64,000 nt of DNA from Euborellia annulipes (Eukaryota; Arthropoda; Insecta; Dermaptera; Anisolabididae): the NCBI GenBank assembly GCA_023213315.1, contig JAKCPI010012734.1:124001-188000 (forward strand), in the 5' to 3' direction. The position numbers and the translations under genes are program-made. Positions 47,189 through 58,439 of this stretch are shown here, piece after piece. Under the pieces are notes generated by a model. The model searched no databases, had not been told where the DNA came from, and saw only the letters and a list, made by a program, of their open reading frames with translations. The first letter of the stretch is position 1. Each line of letters opens with the position of its first letter.

Positions 47189-48297
47189 GAACACCGCATT
47201 GGTTTTCTGTTATCATTTGAAGAAAACTGCTACAGAATCTCATCAAATGCTTGTCCTGAGCATGTTCCTGATAAAACACAGTGTTTCGAGTTGTTCAAAA
47301 AATTTAAAAGCGATGATTTTGACGTGACAAACGCAGAGCGTGGGAAACCACCGAAAAAATTTAGCAGACACCGTATTGCAAGCCTTATTGGATGAAGATG
47401 ATACTCAAACTCAACAAGAACTCGCGGATTAATTGAAGGTGTCTCCGAAAGTCGTCTCCTATGCTATGAGAAAGATTCATAAAGTAGGAAAATGAGTTCC
47501 TCATGAACTGAAGAGAACAAGAAAATCGAAAAATCACTTGTTTGGAAATTGTTACGTTCAGTTGGGAAATAATAGCGCATCCGGCTTATTCTCCAGACTA
47601 GGGCTGGACGGTAAACCGGTAATAATTTTTTACCGAAAACGCGGTAACGAACCTCTAATTCGGTAAAAACCGGTTTTTTCGAAAGCCGGTAAAAACCTAT
47701 TTTTTCGGACGGTAAAAAACTTTGGTTCCGCGAGAAAAAATGTTCCGCGGCGGCAAACTTTGGTTCCGCGACGGCAAATTCCGGTTCCGCGGGCGGCAAA
47801 AAATTGGTGTCTAAAATTTTGGTTCCGCGAAAACAAAAATGTTCCGCGGCGGCAAACTTTGGTTCCGCGGCAAATTCTGGTTCCGCGGGCGGCAAAAAAT
47901 TGGCGTCTCTAAAAAAAGGTAAAATATTTTTTGGGACGGGGAAAAATTTTGGTTCCACGAAAAAAAAAATGTTCCGCGGCGGCAAACTTTGGTTCCGCGG
48001 GCGGTAAAAAATTTTTACCGACTTTCGAGAAAAACCGGTTTTTACCGACTTTCGAGAAAAACCGGTTTTTTTTCATTATCGAGGTCGGTAATGAAAATCC
48101 ATTACCGTCCAGCCCTACTCCAGACCTTGCTCCGTCCGATTATCATCTATTCTATCACACGCTCTCACTCAACAACGCTTCGATTCGTATGAAAATAGTT
48201 CGCTTCAAAAGAACATTATTTTTTTTGGCGTGGCATTCATAAACTACCGGAGAGGTGGGAAAAATGTATAAATAGAAATGGAGATTATTTTGAATAA
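47189..48297 (+). pseudogene. Broken mariner transposase, interrupted by a hAT MITE
   Basis: Pieces in order: KKTATESHQML, then in another frame FKSDDFDVTNAERGKPPKKF, then LLDEDDTQTQQELAD and KVGK-stop-VPHELK (helix-turn-helix region with stops). After a large internal deletion come HPAYSPD | LAPSDYHLF (the motif around the third catalytic aspartate) and the C-terminus LPERWEKCINRNGDYFE ending at a stop (48295-48297). The MITE at 47599-48117 splits the YSPD|LAPSD motif. At least two frameshifts and several stops; the first two catalytic acids lie in the deleted part. Belongs to the mariner group of Tc1/mariner; non-functional. Confidence 0.88.
47599..48117. mobile_element. 519-bp hAT-like MITE inside the mariner
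   Basis: Perfect 16-bp inverted ends TAGGGCTGGACGGTAA, flanked by a perfect 8-bp duplication CTCCAGAC (47591-47598, 48118-48125), which is the mariner YSPD codons. The body is built of repeated GGTTCCGCG, GGCGGCAAACTTTGG and AAAACCGGTTTTT units. The long - strand frame across it (47464-47985) is a by-product of these repeats, not a gene. Confidence 0.92.
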
Positions 48298-48339
48298 AAT
48301 ATTTTTTATCATTTTCAAACAACAGACTGTAATTTTTAC

Positions 48340-49380
48340 AAAAAAATTTCTGCTTCTAGACCTGGTAGTATTCAAGAGAAGTAGGATACTCGTGAAAAGA
48401 TTAATTAAGAAAAGAAGAATAGTTAAAAAATTAATGGCAAATAAAATCTGACATCAAAATTGTATTCGGTGAAATACGAGTATAGGAGCATAATAGAAAG
48501 CAAAAAATAAAAATATAATTTATGTAAATATTAAATAAATGAGTGCATGTATCAATATAAATTATTAAAAAATATCTTGATTTAGAATCAGATGCAAGTT
48601 TATGGAGCTTTAGGCGTATAGAGCTATGCGATTTAATACCCGTTCATTACAAACTTAACAGGTATCAATTAACCTGATCAGGCTTCCAGTCATTAGTTTT
48701 ACAACCTATGCGGCATCCTGTCAGACTTGAAAATAAAAAAAAATTGAAAAAAAATTCGATAACTCTTATGGCATTTTCTAAGAAAAAAAATCAATCTTCT
48801 AGAAGATTAAATGTATATATACGAGAATAAATAAAATTATCCTAAAGAGTGGGATGGCTGATGGTCCAGAGTTACTCTCTATTTAAAAAAATACTGATTT
48901 TAGTAATTAATATAGAGCCTTTATAGTGATAAAGAAAATTTATCTCTTTCCGCTATAAAGAAAATGATAAAACTGCAATCAAAATTTATCTAAAAATTAA
49001 GATATACAAAATGATACGAAATAAAATATAAATATTTATATGGAAAAGATTTAAAAAATTTATCAAGATAGGTAACTTAAATATATTTTATTTCTTAAGA
49101 GGCTATTATATTTTTTTATAAAGCTATCTGAGATGTGGAAAAATTTTTATATTATAATAAAATATCCTACTTATATTAAAAACTTTAGGGGGATGAAATC
49201 TTGAAATAAGTCGGTCAGAATTTTTTGTCGACCGTCATATTTTTTTCAATTAAATTATTCATTTTATCATAGAGCTGAGATCAAATCTCTTATCATAATT
49301 GACAAAGGCTAGACTAGAAAATCCCTACAGTCACTAGATCATAGAAGAAGAGTGTCTGCACTCTCTTCTATAGGTCAAAA
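48340..49380. other. AT-rich DNA
   Basis: Nothing recognised. Confidence 0.45.
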
Positions 49381-49382
49381 AC

Positions 49383-49738
49383 GTTAACTTTAAACATCTG
49401 AAATCAGCGTTAATTCATTTTAACACCTCCTTGCCTCAAATTCCCATTCTGCAAAACAAAAACTCTAACGCCAAAGCATTAACGTTTAGTCAAGTGTTAA
49501 AAATTAGTGTCACGTGTGCCTTTCAAATTTTAACGCCATATTTAATGCATCAAAATGGCGTTTTTAACTAAAAAGTAAGATTATCGTTTTGACAGCTTTG
49601 AGATAAAAGCAACGTCGCTGTTAAAACTTGGTTTAGAGAATAGCATTTTTTAACTCTGATGTTATTACTTTACTTTTTAACACCCAATCTCTTTATGATG
49701 TTTTAAATTTTAACTTCTGTTTTTAGGGAATAGACCTG
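49383..49738 (-). repeat. GTTAAAA-rich dispersed repeat (family D)
   Basis: The uninterrupted copy: ACGTTAACTTTAAACATCTG, ACACCTCCTTGCCTCAAATT, AACTAAAAAGTAAGATTATC, AAAACTTGGTTTAGAGAATA. Many short GTTAA/TTAAC words. Confidence 0.75.
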
Positions 49739-49994
49739 AATATGGTTTTTGGCTAAACGGGTAAAATAAAATAAAAAAACATCATTCCCTTTTGAAGCTA
49801 TTTAAAATAAGGTCTCTCTAAATTCCCCTTTTAAAATTGATATGAGGTCAATATTCTCAACAGAATCAAAAAAATCAAAATCCATTGAGGGTTGATCATT
49901 TATTCTGATATTGATGGTAGCTTGATTATCCTATTAATTCTGTTCTAGGGAAATTTGCTTCTAATCAGGATATTGGCTTTTCTAGCTAAATAAC

Positions 49995-50330
49995 CCTTTT
50001 CGCAATATCGAACGCAGGCATATATTTCGAACGTGGTGGTGGTCAGAAATGCAGCTGGTCATAAATTTCCAACTACCCCTGGCATTTGCCTCTATTTTAT
50101 ATGAATGCTGCTTCGATTCAGCCATTCGGTGATTAGACTCGCTTGGCTGGCGATCAACAAAAGCGCCTTGGCTATATATTAAGTCAAAAAAGAGAAGAAG
50201 AAGGAGTGAAGAAAGAAGAGAAGAGAAGATAGAGAAAGAAAGAAAGAATGGATCAGAAAAGAAACAAGAAAATGAGATGAGAGAAGTAGATGCTGCTTGC
50301 TTTTCAAGTCCGCAGCCGGCCAATGAGTTA
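49995..50330. other. Unique, less AT-rich segment with a GA-rich tail
   Basis: 50090-50190 includes GATTCAGCCATTCGGTGATT and GCCTTGGCTATATATTAAGT (TATA-like), followed by a (GA)-rich tract to 50275. The 113-codon - frame is Ser/Phe/Leu-rich from the GA tract and is not supported as a gene. Confidence 0.3.
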
Positions 50331-50334
50331 ACAG

Positions 50335-51095
50335 AATCAGAATGATAAAACGATCAGAATACAAAATTAAGAGATGTAACGGAGATGCTGGTAATGTTCA
50401 TGTAATACATAAGCAACCTTTCAGAAGCTCTCATCATATCGAAATATCTAAGAGCTATCGAAAAACATCTAATGATTCATCATTTATTTTTCAATCTCTT
50501 GTAAGATTAATCAAATTATAATTTTATTGTGGTATAAATGTATAAACGTTAGACGTGTTGCTTGCTTCCAGCTGTGATGACCCCCAGTCTCTCAAGGATC
50601 TATCAGAAGTTCAATACATTTTAATGATTAGTCATTTTAAGAAAATTGTTACTTTTTATAATCGCTATATACATGTATAATTTGCAACTGACCATTCGTG
50701 TATGTGAAAGAGAGAGAAAATGACTTTTGAATTCAGTGTCTAAACCCTAAACTATTGTAGTTAAACATTATCTGGACTATTTTACTTTCGAACTGTATCT
50801 GGTAATTCTACAATATATAACACTCGTAGATATAATAACCACAAAAATACTTTAAGATAAAAAAGTTATTGTGGAATAATATAAGAAGGAGGGGTATGTT
50901 TAAAAGGGGAAAAACAAATTACTAGGCCTATTAGATGTTTTTATTAAAGAATAGAAAAGTAAAAAAAAAAATTGTATTAACAGATGGTAACATGTATATG
51001 AAATATGTTGTCTGTGATTGAGATATTGTCAAAGACAGACAGCTTGAAAACTATGGTATGTATTCATTATAGGATGCAATTTCGAAGAAAAAATA
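50335..51095. other. AT-rich DNA
   Basis: Nothing recognised. Confidence 0.45.
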
Positions 51096-51100
51096 AATAA

Positions 51101-51350
51101 TCGGTTGTGAGTGATTGCACACACATACACACCACTTTCTCTTAACTTCGATAATTGAAAATTGCGTTCTGTTCTTTCACACCAGATTTTTTTGTGTTTA
51201 ATTTCCGGCAGTAGCGTACATTAAAATTCAAGATGTAAAATTTATAAAAATAGAAAAATATTTATATTTTGTTAGTTCTTTCTTATGAAGTACAAGAATA
51301 AAAGTGGCCTTAAAAGATTTTTGGAACAAAATGAGAATATACAATTTAAA
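51101..51350 (-). repeat. Family A repeat, foldback-end half
   Basis: Decayed foldback (CACACCACTTTCTCTTAACT ... TTTCACACCAGATTTTTTT) followed by TTTCCGGCAGTAGCGTACAT and AAAATGAGAATATACAATTT. Confidence 0.8.
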
Positions 51351-51422
51351 CCAATAACCGAGTGTTTTATTTATATATTTTAATTTATAAAATGTTTCAA
51401 CGAAAGCCTAAGATCAAAAAGG

Positions 51423-51507
51423 GTGATGTGACTAGTCGCACAGCACAAAACTTTGTCTTATCTTCAGCAAAGTAGGAGAAATTTGTGTACTGTGCTTGTC
51501 AAGAGCT
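51423..51507 (-). repeat. Solo family A foldback
   Basis: GTGATGTGACTAGTCGCACA, CAAAACTTTGTCTTATCTTC and TGTACTGTGCTTGTCA: the terminal palindrome alone, without the rest of the element. Confidence 0.7.
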
Positions 51508-51509
51508 GA

Positions 51510-52480
51510 AAAACAAAATTCCATAAGAATCTTATTTTAAATTTTTATTATAAATAAAATAAAAATAAAAATATGTCCCGGTACTGGAAGTGCTGACTCT
51601 AGAGTATATTTCCAACACTAAACAAAATTTGACACGTTTAAAGTTATAGAAAAATATTCCAGTGTATGCAACTTGAGTTGAAAATCTTCTTCAGCTGTCA
51701 AAGGGATAAATATTCTGTTCTGAGATCCCTCGAGTAAATTGTGAGGACAACTAATACAGAAGTTATTATTTATTTTAAATGAGATACTTAACTCTCCACA
51801 TTTCAAGACTGCACTAAAATTCTCTCAAAATTCATTAAAATTTTTTTGATTAAGAATTTTATCACTTTTTGAAAGAGATAGATAAAACTTGATTAAATTA
51901 TATATATTCCTTCATATCGTAAAATTTAAATTCTTCATATATGTAGGGAAAGTGACTATTCTGATGGATTTGGTGGATGGTATTTGGGATGATCTTAGGA
52001 TCAATTTAAATTTTACGATTGCAAGGAGACAATCCTATTTTCTGACAATAGGAGGAGACAGTCCCCCCTGAAACGTTAACATACTGTTCTATGGAAGGGA
52101 TACAATCGATCGTTTTTTCATCATCGTCTTTTTCAAATCTAGATGGGGGAAAGGAGCTTTTTTTTATCTAAATAAAAATCTCTAAAAGCTACTCTTTCAA
52201 GACGTTTCAGCTTATCTTCACTCTTTCCTTATGGGATGATAGGTAAACACAAATTGGTCACATTTTTGGCACATTCTTTTGTATCCTTTTCTTATTTGTT
52301 GTTTATGTCTTCGTAATCTTAAAAAAATAGCTCAACCAAAACAAACTTAAATCTATTCTTTAAACATGAGAAAATTTTTGCATAAAAAAAATTGTTTTTT
52401 TTTTATACAATATGAATTCTTTTTTGATATAGGCTAAATTGAAAATTCTACCCCTTTGATGTTTGTAAACGAAAAGAAAA
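51510..52480. other. AT-rich DNA
   Basis: Nothing recognised; two frames of about 60 codons without domains. Confidence 0.45.
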
Positions 52481-53062
52481 AGTCTGGTGTAAGTCTTCGA
52501 TAATCGGAAGTTGTTTTCTGTGCTTGTCACTCCGGATTTTTTGTGTCGACATATATTTAGTTCCCGTCAGTACGATACATTCGAATTTCAAGATGTAAAA
52601 TTTTATAAGATTGAGATAATATTTCTATTTTGTTACCATGGCAACCATTTCTCCTATCTTTTCTATGGAGTACAAGAGTAAAGTGGTCTTCAGAAGATTT
52701 CAAGGGCAAAATGAGAATAAACATTTTAAGGAGCATCTAAAAAACGATTTATGAATTTTAATCAAAATCGTTGTAGCGAATTTTGAGAAAATCGAAAAAA
52801 CTGAAAAAGTGCCTCAGTAAAGTACTAGTAGTCTTTGACCGATTTTGTTCAAAAGCTTTGTATTATGTCTCAGGGGGAGGGGCAACCTTCTAGCTCTTTT
52901 CATTTTGTTCACAGAATGACCATTTTGCGAAAACCACTTTTTTGGATTCAGAGAATTTCAAAACGTGTAGAATCTATATCCATCATAAATCTCGACATCG
53001 AATTTTTGTCATGAATCCAATACTTTCTCTCTCTATATATAGATATATAGGCAAGAGAAAGT
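52481..53062 (-). repeat. Family A repeat, nearly full length
   Basis: The foldback has lost part of its first arm (GTCTGGTGTAAGTCTTCGAT). The remainder is complete to AGGCAAGAGAAAGTAA. Contains an exact GTTACCATGGCAAC at 52632-52645. Confidence 0.88.
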
Positions 53063-53515
53063 AATAAAAACACTTTTAATATACATTTAGAAAGTTGATG
53101 AAATTCTGTATCGAATAATATATGAAGTATTATTATCAGATGAATATAAATATTGAATATGAATAAAGTTTTAACTTTTAGATGAAAGGTTGATAAGATC
53201 GTGACGGCTCAAAGTAAAATAAATAATTTTTATTTATTAATTTCTTCAATATATAAACATTTTTATTTCCAAGCCCTTACAACCTTTTATTTATATTCTT
53301 CTAATTTTGATTTAATTTTGTTTTTTTTATAGAGGGCATTTTCCCCCCTTATTGGAGATAACTTGACATCTCTCTCTCTTTCAGAAAACATTATCCTCGA
53401 TACTTTTATTTACTGAAACTTCATTTCTTTTTATGGATCAGTTTTCTCCTTTTATATGAATCTCCAGGCAATGAACTCATCCAAAATTCTTTTCCAAATA
53501 CGTCAGAGTGTTTGT

Positions 53516-53585
53516 TTTTTTTTTTTTTTTTTTTTTTTAATTAACGAAATTAAAGCTTTTATTTATTTATTTATTTTTTTTTTTG
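53516..53585. repeat. Poly-T and (ATTT)n low-complexity tract
   Basis: About 24 T, then TTTATTTATTTATTTATTTT. Confidence 0.9.
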
Positions 53586-53659
53586 CAAAACTTATTTAAT
53601 TTCAATTTGTACATTGAATATTGAGTTGGTTTTAATATTTAATTTATTAAGAGGCCACA

Positions 53660-54064
53660 AAGAGGTTGTTCGTTTTCTCATTTTCCCAAGGCGCCCATTG
53701 TCAGGCCTTAGTCTTTGAAGCCCCCCTGATGATGTTAATTGTCGGCTTGGATGCTAATGACCAGGCATTAGGCCATCTAATGCCCGCTGCTAGCCAGAAC
53801 CGGTTTTGCCTGCACCAGACAAGGCACGAGATAGGTGGAGTGAGAAGGTGCAACGAAGAGAGAGGAACTCTCAGGTCACACGGCGTTAGAAAAGGGACAA
53901 ACGGAGAGACTGAACCGCCGACTCCGGATCGAATTAATCCTCACTCGGCTTTTCTTCTTTTTTTTTCGTTCTCTCTGTTTCTTTTTTATTCGATGCTCCT
54001 TTTGATAGTTTATTCGCCATTAAAATTCTATATGAATACTCTTGGAAAATTTATAACGCCTTAA
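53660..54064 (+). other. Open frame in a GC-richer unique block, uncertain
   Basis: A 132-codon frame (53666-54064) covers a block (53690-53935) that is clearly less AT-rich than its surroundings. Its translation has no recognisable domain, a low-complexity Phe/Ser/Leu tail and no supporting splice sites. The DNA holds GTTAATTGTCGGC, ATGCTAATGACC, GGCATTAGGCC and CATCTAATGCCC, four TAAT/ATTA cores within about 55 bp (53736-53792), which suits a conserved enhancer better than an exon. Confidence 0.25.
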
Positions 54065-54227
54065 GAAAATTTGATATCAATCGACTGTCTTTTCCAATAT
54101 CAAAAGAATAACGTTAACATCTTTACTTTTTGCATGAAAAAAATATTCAAAACGACAAATGAAAATGAAAATGGTTTCAAGAAATTTTGCATATAATGTT
54201 TTTCCTATTAGATTTAAGACATATTCA

Positions 54228-54476
54228 GGTTTAACAAACGTTAAAATTTAAAATAAACAAATGGTTGTTAAAAAGCAATGTAAAAACAATCAGCGTTAAA
54301 AAAATGCTATTCTCTAAACAAAGTTTTAACAGCGACGTTAACATGTTGCTTTTATTTCAAAGCTATCAAAATCATAACCTTACTTTTTAGGTTAAGGACG
54401 CCATTTTTATTTTAAATACGACGTTAAAATATTAAAGGCACCCGCTTCACATGGCATTAATTTTTAATGAGCATCT
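54228..54476 (+). repeat. GTTAAAA-rich dispersed repeat (family D)
   Basis: ATTCTCTAAACAAAGTTTTA, ATCATAACCTTACTTTTTAG and ATGGCATTAATTTTTAA match the first halves of the 33.6 and 49.4 kb copies. Confidence 0.75.
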
Positions 54477-54639
54477 CTCTCTCAACTTATATGAACCCAA
54501 TAATAGCAAATTAAACAAGAAATTTTTTCAATAAAACTTCGAATAGATGAAAAAATCGTTACTTGTAAAAAATAAGAAAATATTTTTAATTGCCCCCATC
54601 TATCTAAGAAGAAGTTTATTTCAAAGCCTCGGTTGTTTA

Positions 54640-55339
54640 AAAATCTGGTGTGACTGGCGCACAGCACACAACTTTCTCTTACCTTCGGTAATCGAAAGTT
54701 GTGCACTGTGCTTGTCACACCAGATTTTTCGTGTCGACATGTATTTAATTTCCGACAGTAGGGTACAATTGAATTCAAGATGTAAAATTTATAAGTATGG
54801 GAAAATATTTATATTTTGTTACCATGGCAACCATTTCTCCTATCCTTCCCTATGAAATACAAGAGTAAAGTGGTCTTCAGAAGATTTCAATCGCAAAATG
54901 AGAATATACATTTGAAAGAGCATCTAAAAAATAATTGATTTTTGAATTAAAAAAAAATCGTTGGAGCAAATTTTGAGAAAATCGAAAAAAACTGAAAAAG
55001 TACATCAGTAAAGTACTAGTACTCTTTGGCCGATTTTGATTAAAAGCTTATTTTTCCGGTCCCGGGGGGTGTTTAACTTAAATATAAAATTTCAGCCTCA
55101 TAGCTCAATTCCTTCATGCTTAAAATTGAACACACACACACACACACACACACACACCCACACACCCACCCACCCACCCACACACAGACAGACCATGTCG
55201 CGAAAACCACTTTTTTGGATTCAGGGGACCTCAAAACGTGAAGATCCATCAAAATCTCGACATCGAATTTTTGACATGAATCCAATACTTTCTCTCTATA
55301 TATATATTACATATATACATAGGTAAGAGAAAGTAAAAA
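54640..55339 (-). repeat. Family A repeat, full length
   Basis: The best-preserved copy, about 700 bp: foldback AATCTGGTGTGACTGGCGCA ... CTTGTCACACCAGATTTTTC, exact GTTACCATGGCAAC (54818-54831), TCAGTAAAGTACTAGTACTC, a (CA)n block (55131-55190), CTCGACATCGAATTTTTGAC and TAGGTAAGAGAAAGTAAAAA. Confidence 0.93.
55131..55190. repeat. (CA)n / (CACC)n microsatellite within family A
   Basis: About 14 CA units followed by CACCCACCCACC, replacing the GACAGACAGAC block of other copies. Confidence 0.93.
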
Positions 55340-55666
55340 GCATATACCCTTTTTATTCCAAAATAATATACAGTACCCCCCCCCCCTTCTTTATTTACAA
55401 TTGAATGGAAAATAGCCTCACTGGTTGAAATTAGTTTGTCACCTTTGACTCACTTTATTTTTATTTAAAAAATTATATTTTTTAGGGAGAATCTTTTGTC
55501 CTTAAAAGCATAAGCTTAACAATATATAAATTCAATATTTATTCAAAATATTATAATTATAAAATGTCAATATTACATTAATCCAAAACAAATAATATTA
55601 ATTTATATTACATATCGTAAATTAAATAAATGCAATTAATTAAATGGGAATTAAATAAATAAATTT

Positions 55667-55965
55667 GCCCCCGGGTCTGGCGTAGTAGGTAGAGTGCCTA
55701 CCTCCTATACCAAACGTCGCGGGTTCGGACCCAGGCAGTCCGAAGATTTTATTTAAGCCATTTGGATACCAGATGGCTTAAATAGAAATGCCTGAACCCC
55801 AAAATTGATTTATTAATTACAACGGATATCGTAAAAGTCTTAAATGGCCTAAGTTGCCGAAAAGACCGTATGAATGTGTGTGTGAGTGTGTGTGTGAATG
55901 AGAAAAAGTGTGAATGTTAAATAAAAAAAAAAAAAAAAAAAAATAAATAAATAAATAAATTTATT
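55667..55965 (+). repeat. tRNA-derived SINE, full-length reference copy
   Basis: RNA polymerase III promoter boxes: A-box TGGCGTAGTAGG (55678-55689) and B-box GGTTCGGACCC (55722-55732). Then CAGGCAGTCCGA, the body hairpin TTTAAGCCATTTGGATACC / AGATGGCTTAAATA, TTAAATGGCCTAAGTTGCCG, a GTGTGTGAGTGTGTG block and an A-rich tail ending in (AAAT)n. AAATAAATAAATTT occurs on both sides, a probable target duplication. Confidence 0.92.
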
Positions 55966-56024
55966 AATTTAACCACACTATAGATAGTGGTTAAATAGAC
56001 TGTTCCTTCCTTAATGAAAAAATT

Positions 56025-56078
56025 TTTAATAATACTTTTTCTATATATTAACATATATAGAGAAAGACAAAGTAAACA
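56025..56078. repeat. Family A end fragment
   Basis: TACTTTTTCTATATATTAAC and ATATATAGAGAAAGACAAAG resemble the hairpin at the ACTTTCTCTTACC end. Confidence 0.45.
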
Positions 56079-56080
56079 TA

Positions 56081-56334
56081 ATATTTAACAAGCTTGTGAG
56101 TGTTGTTTATTGGTGAGGGCAAACATCCCATGGCCCCCGGAAATCGAACCCGGGATCTCCAGCCTTTCCTCGACCTGCAGTGAGTTTTATTGGAGCAGGT
56201 CGAGGGTCCGGAGGCCTGGTGCAATGGACAGCACGCCTATGCCCCGGAAAGGCTGGATATCCCGGGTTCGATTCCCGGGGCCCATGGGATGTTTGGCCTC
56301 ACCAATAAACAACACTCACAGGCTTGTTAAATAT
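56081..56334. repeat. 89-bp inverted pair of tRNA-like sequences
   Basis: Arms 56081-56169 and 56246-56334 are inverse copies with only a few mismatches. Each contains a T-arm/B-box, CCCGGGTTCGATTCCCGGG on the + strand right arm, followed by GCCCATGGGATGTTTGG and TCACCAATAAACAACACTCA. Right of centre GGTGCAATGGACAGCACGC looks like the D-arm/A-box of a tRNA-Arg-type head. A second small hairpin, CCTCGACCTGC/GCAGGTCGAGG (56168-56178, 56195-56205), sits in the middle. Probably two head-to-head copies of another tRNA-derived SINE. Confidence 0.8.
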
Positions 56335-56504
56335 ATCTATGACTAGTTAAGTCCGAGTCGAGGTATTTTGAATACTATTATCTTATTCAAATTTATAAAT
56401 CTCGAAAAATTTTTAAGTAAAAATAATAGTTCAAAAAACACTGTATAGGCTATATTTTATATCTACTATTTGTAAAATCATACCCATATAATAAATTCCT
56501 TCCC

Positions 56505-56593
56505 CTGACTGGGGTTTGAACCCACTTCCCTTGACTTTTAGATTATCAATATTTAATTTATCAATATCTCTAACCTCTCGACCATGCGAGGGG
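56505..56593 (-). repeat. tRNA-derived SINE head, second type
   Basis: On the - strand ATGGTCGAGAGGTTAGAGAT (A-box region) and GTGGGTTCAAACCCCAGTCA (B-box). The body is not recognisable. Confidence 0.65.
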
Positions 56594-56975
56594 AGGAGGA
56601 ATTGAAATAATTAATTCATTCCATTAAAAGATTTTTGTTTGAGTTAAAAAAGATAATAAAAAACTCTATCAACTCCCAACACAATGCGAATATAAAATGA
56701 GCCCTAAAAAGGATATTATTTTAATACAAAATCGAAAACTTTTTTAATATAGGGCCATATAATACGTCATCTATCATGGAAGAGTATAACTTATAGCTTC
56801 TTTAATATTTACATAGTCTATTCACGTTTAAAAAAAAAAATACGAAATTTACTATTTTTGAATCTTATGTTATGGATTTTTTTTTTTAAGAATGAAAGAA
56901 TTGTGATAATCAGTACAATTCTTAAAAAAAAAAAAACAATTTTTTTCTTATAAATCTTATATGAATTATTTTTAA

Positions 56976-57595
56976 AAAAATCTGGTGAGGCTGGTCGCAC
57001 AGCACACAACTTTCTCCAACCCTTTGGCAAGAGAAAATTGTGTACTGTGCTTATCACCCCAGATTTTTTTGTGTCGAGATATATTTAGTTGCCCTTAGTA
57101 CCTAAGTTCCAAACTTGACCACGCAATTCATAGATGCCACTGAGTTACGAATGCTTCCCCATCAGTAAACTGTACTTCAAACAATTTTCACGAAAAATTT
57201 CACTGATATACTTTTTAAATAGCATCTAAAAAATATTTGATTTATGAATTTTAAACAAAATCGTCGTAGCGAATTTTGAGGAAAAAAAAAAAAAAAAAAC
57301 TGAAAAAGTACATCAGTAAAGTACTAGTACATTTTGACCGATTTTGTTCAAAAGCTTATTTTCATCCCTTGGTGGGGTGCCTAACTCAAATATAAAATTT
57401 CAACTTCCTAGCTCTTTTCGTTCATGATATTTATTTTGTTCAGCCAGACAGACAAAGACAGAGCAATTTGCGAGACCCAATTTTTTTTTTTTTTTTGGAC
57501 TCAAGGGGACTCAAAACGTGTATATCCATCGAATTTTTGACATGATCGCAATATTTTCTCTATATATTTTATATATAGGATAAGAGAAAGTAAAA
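56976..57595 (-). repeat. Family A repeat, full length
   Basis: Foldback AATCTGGTGAGGCTGGTCGC ... TTATCACCCCAGATTTTTTT, TCAGTAAAGTACTAGTACAT, ACAGCCAGACAGACAAAG-type block and GGATAAGAGAAAGTAAAAA. The X-box segment is deleted. Confidence 0.9.
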
Positions 57596-57599
57596 ATAA

Positions 57600-58430
57600 A
57601 TAAATAGGCCTACTTTATTCTTTTTAAAAAGATTAACATTTTTAGACAAACCCAAACGATAAAATAAATAATGTGAAACCCCAGTACAAAACTTGTACTA
57701 CTGCTCGTACAATTACACTTTTTATTGACCTGTCATCTGCATATAGATAAGTTCTTTTATACTAGGCTAGAACAAGAGCGACAATAAAATTGTTTTTATA
57801 TCGTGTTTGTTGGCTGCCTACTGTTAGAAAATTACTATTTTAAAAATATCCTTGCACTTAAATTCCGAATAGTTTACTAATTATCTACAAAAAGTTATTT
57901 TAATGGATTTTTATTTTCTTATCTCATCAATTTAAAATCAGCTCTTTTATCAGGAAAAAAATTTAATTAATTAATACTGATCGTCCTCCGATACTTTTAT
58001 TACTTAATTATAGAGTTTTGATTAGCCAGAAAACTGGACCTATTACTACTAGGTGACTTGCTGCTGGACAATCTGACACGAGAGACGCATAATGCTATAC
58101 TGTGAATCGGATGAAAACAAGTTAAAAAAAAACAAACCACAACTTGTTATAGATCTATACGACTTCTTTCGGTAGATAGCTTCATAATTAGAGCCCGGAT
58201 TCCTATACAATTGCATATTCTATTTACCAACATGTCCCGGAAAACCAATTTTCTATCCGAATTATGCCCCCCTGGCACTATGGTTCAAATTTTATATTGC
58301 ATAAAGTTGCATATTGAAAACTTTTTGAATTTTCTAAATATATTTCGGTAAAAAAGTGTCTCTTGAACCAGAAGTCATGCTATCGAATGTTCGCAGCAAC
58401 CGTATTTCTAAGAGCCCTTCTAAGCTCGAG
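57600..58430. other. AT-rich DNA
   Basis: Nothing recognised. Confidence 0.45.
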
Positions 58431-58439
58431 GCAATCATA

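Noticed and set aside
47464..47985. Longest - strand reading frame (173 codons)
   Set aside because: It lies across the hAT MITE and flanking mariner; its Ala/Glu/Pro/Lys/Phe repeats come from GGTTCCGCG/GGCGGC modules.
50160..50330. Core promoter at the CTATATATTAAG box
   Set aside because: Only a TATA-like word next to a GA tract; no downstream exon could be supported.
55036..55326. 96-codon + frame with a His-Thr repeat
   Set aside because: Translation of the (CA)n block of a family A copy.
55667..55745. Functional tRNA gene
   Set aside because: Has A and B boxes but cannot form a full cloverleaf and is joined to a SINE body and tail.
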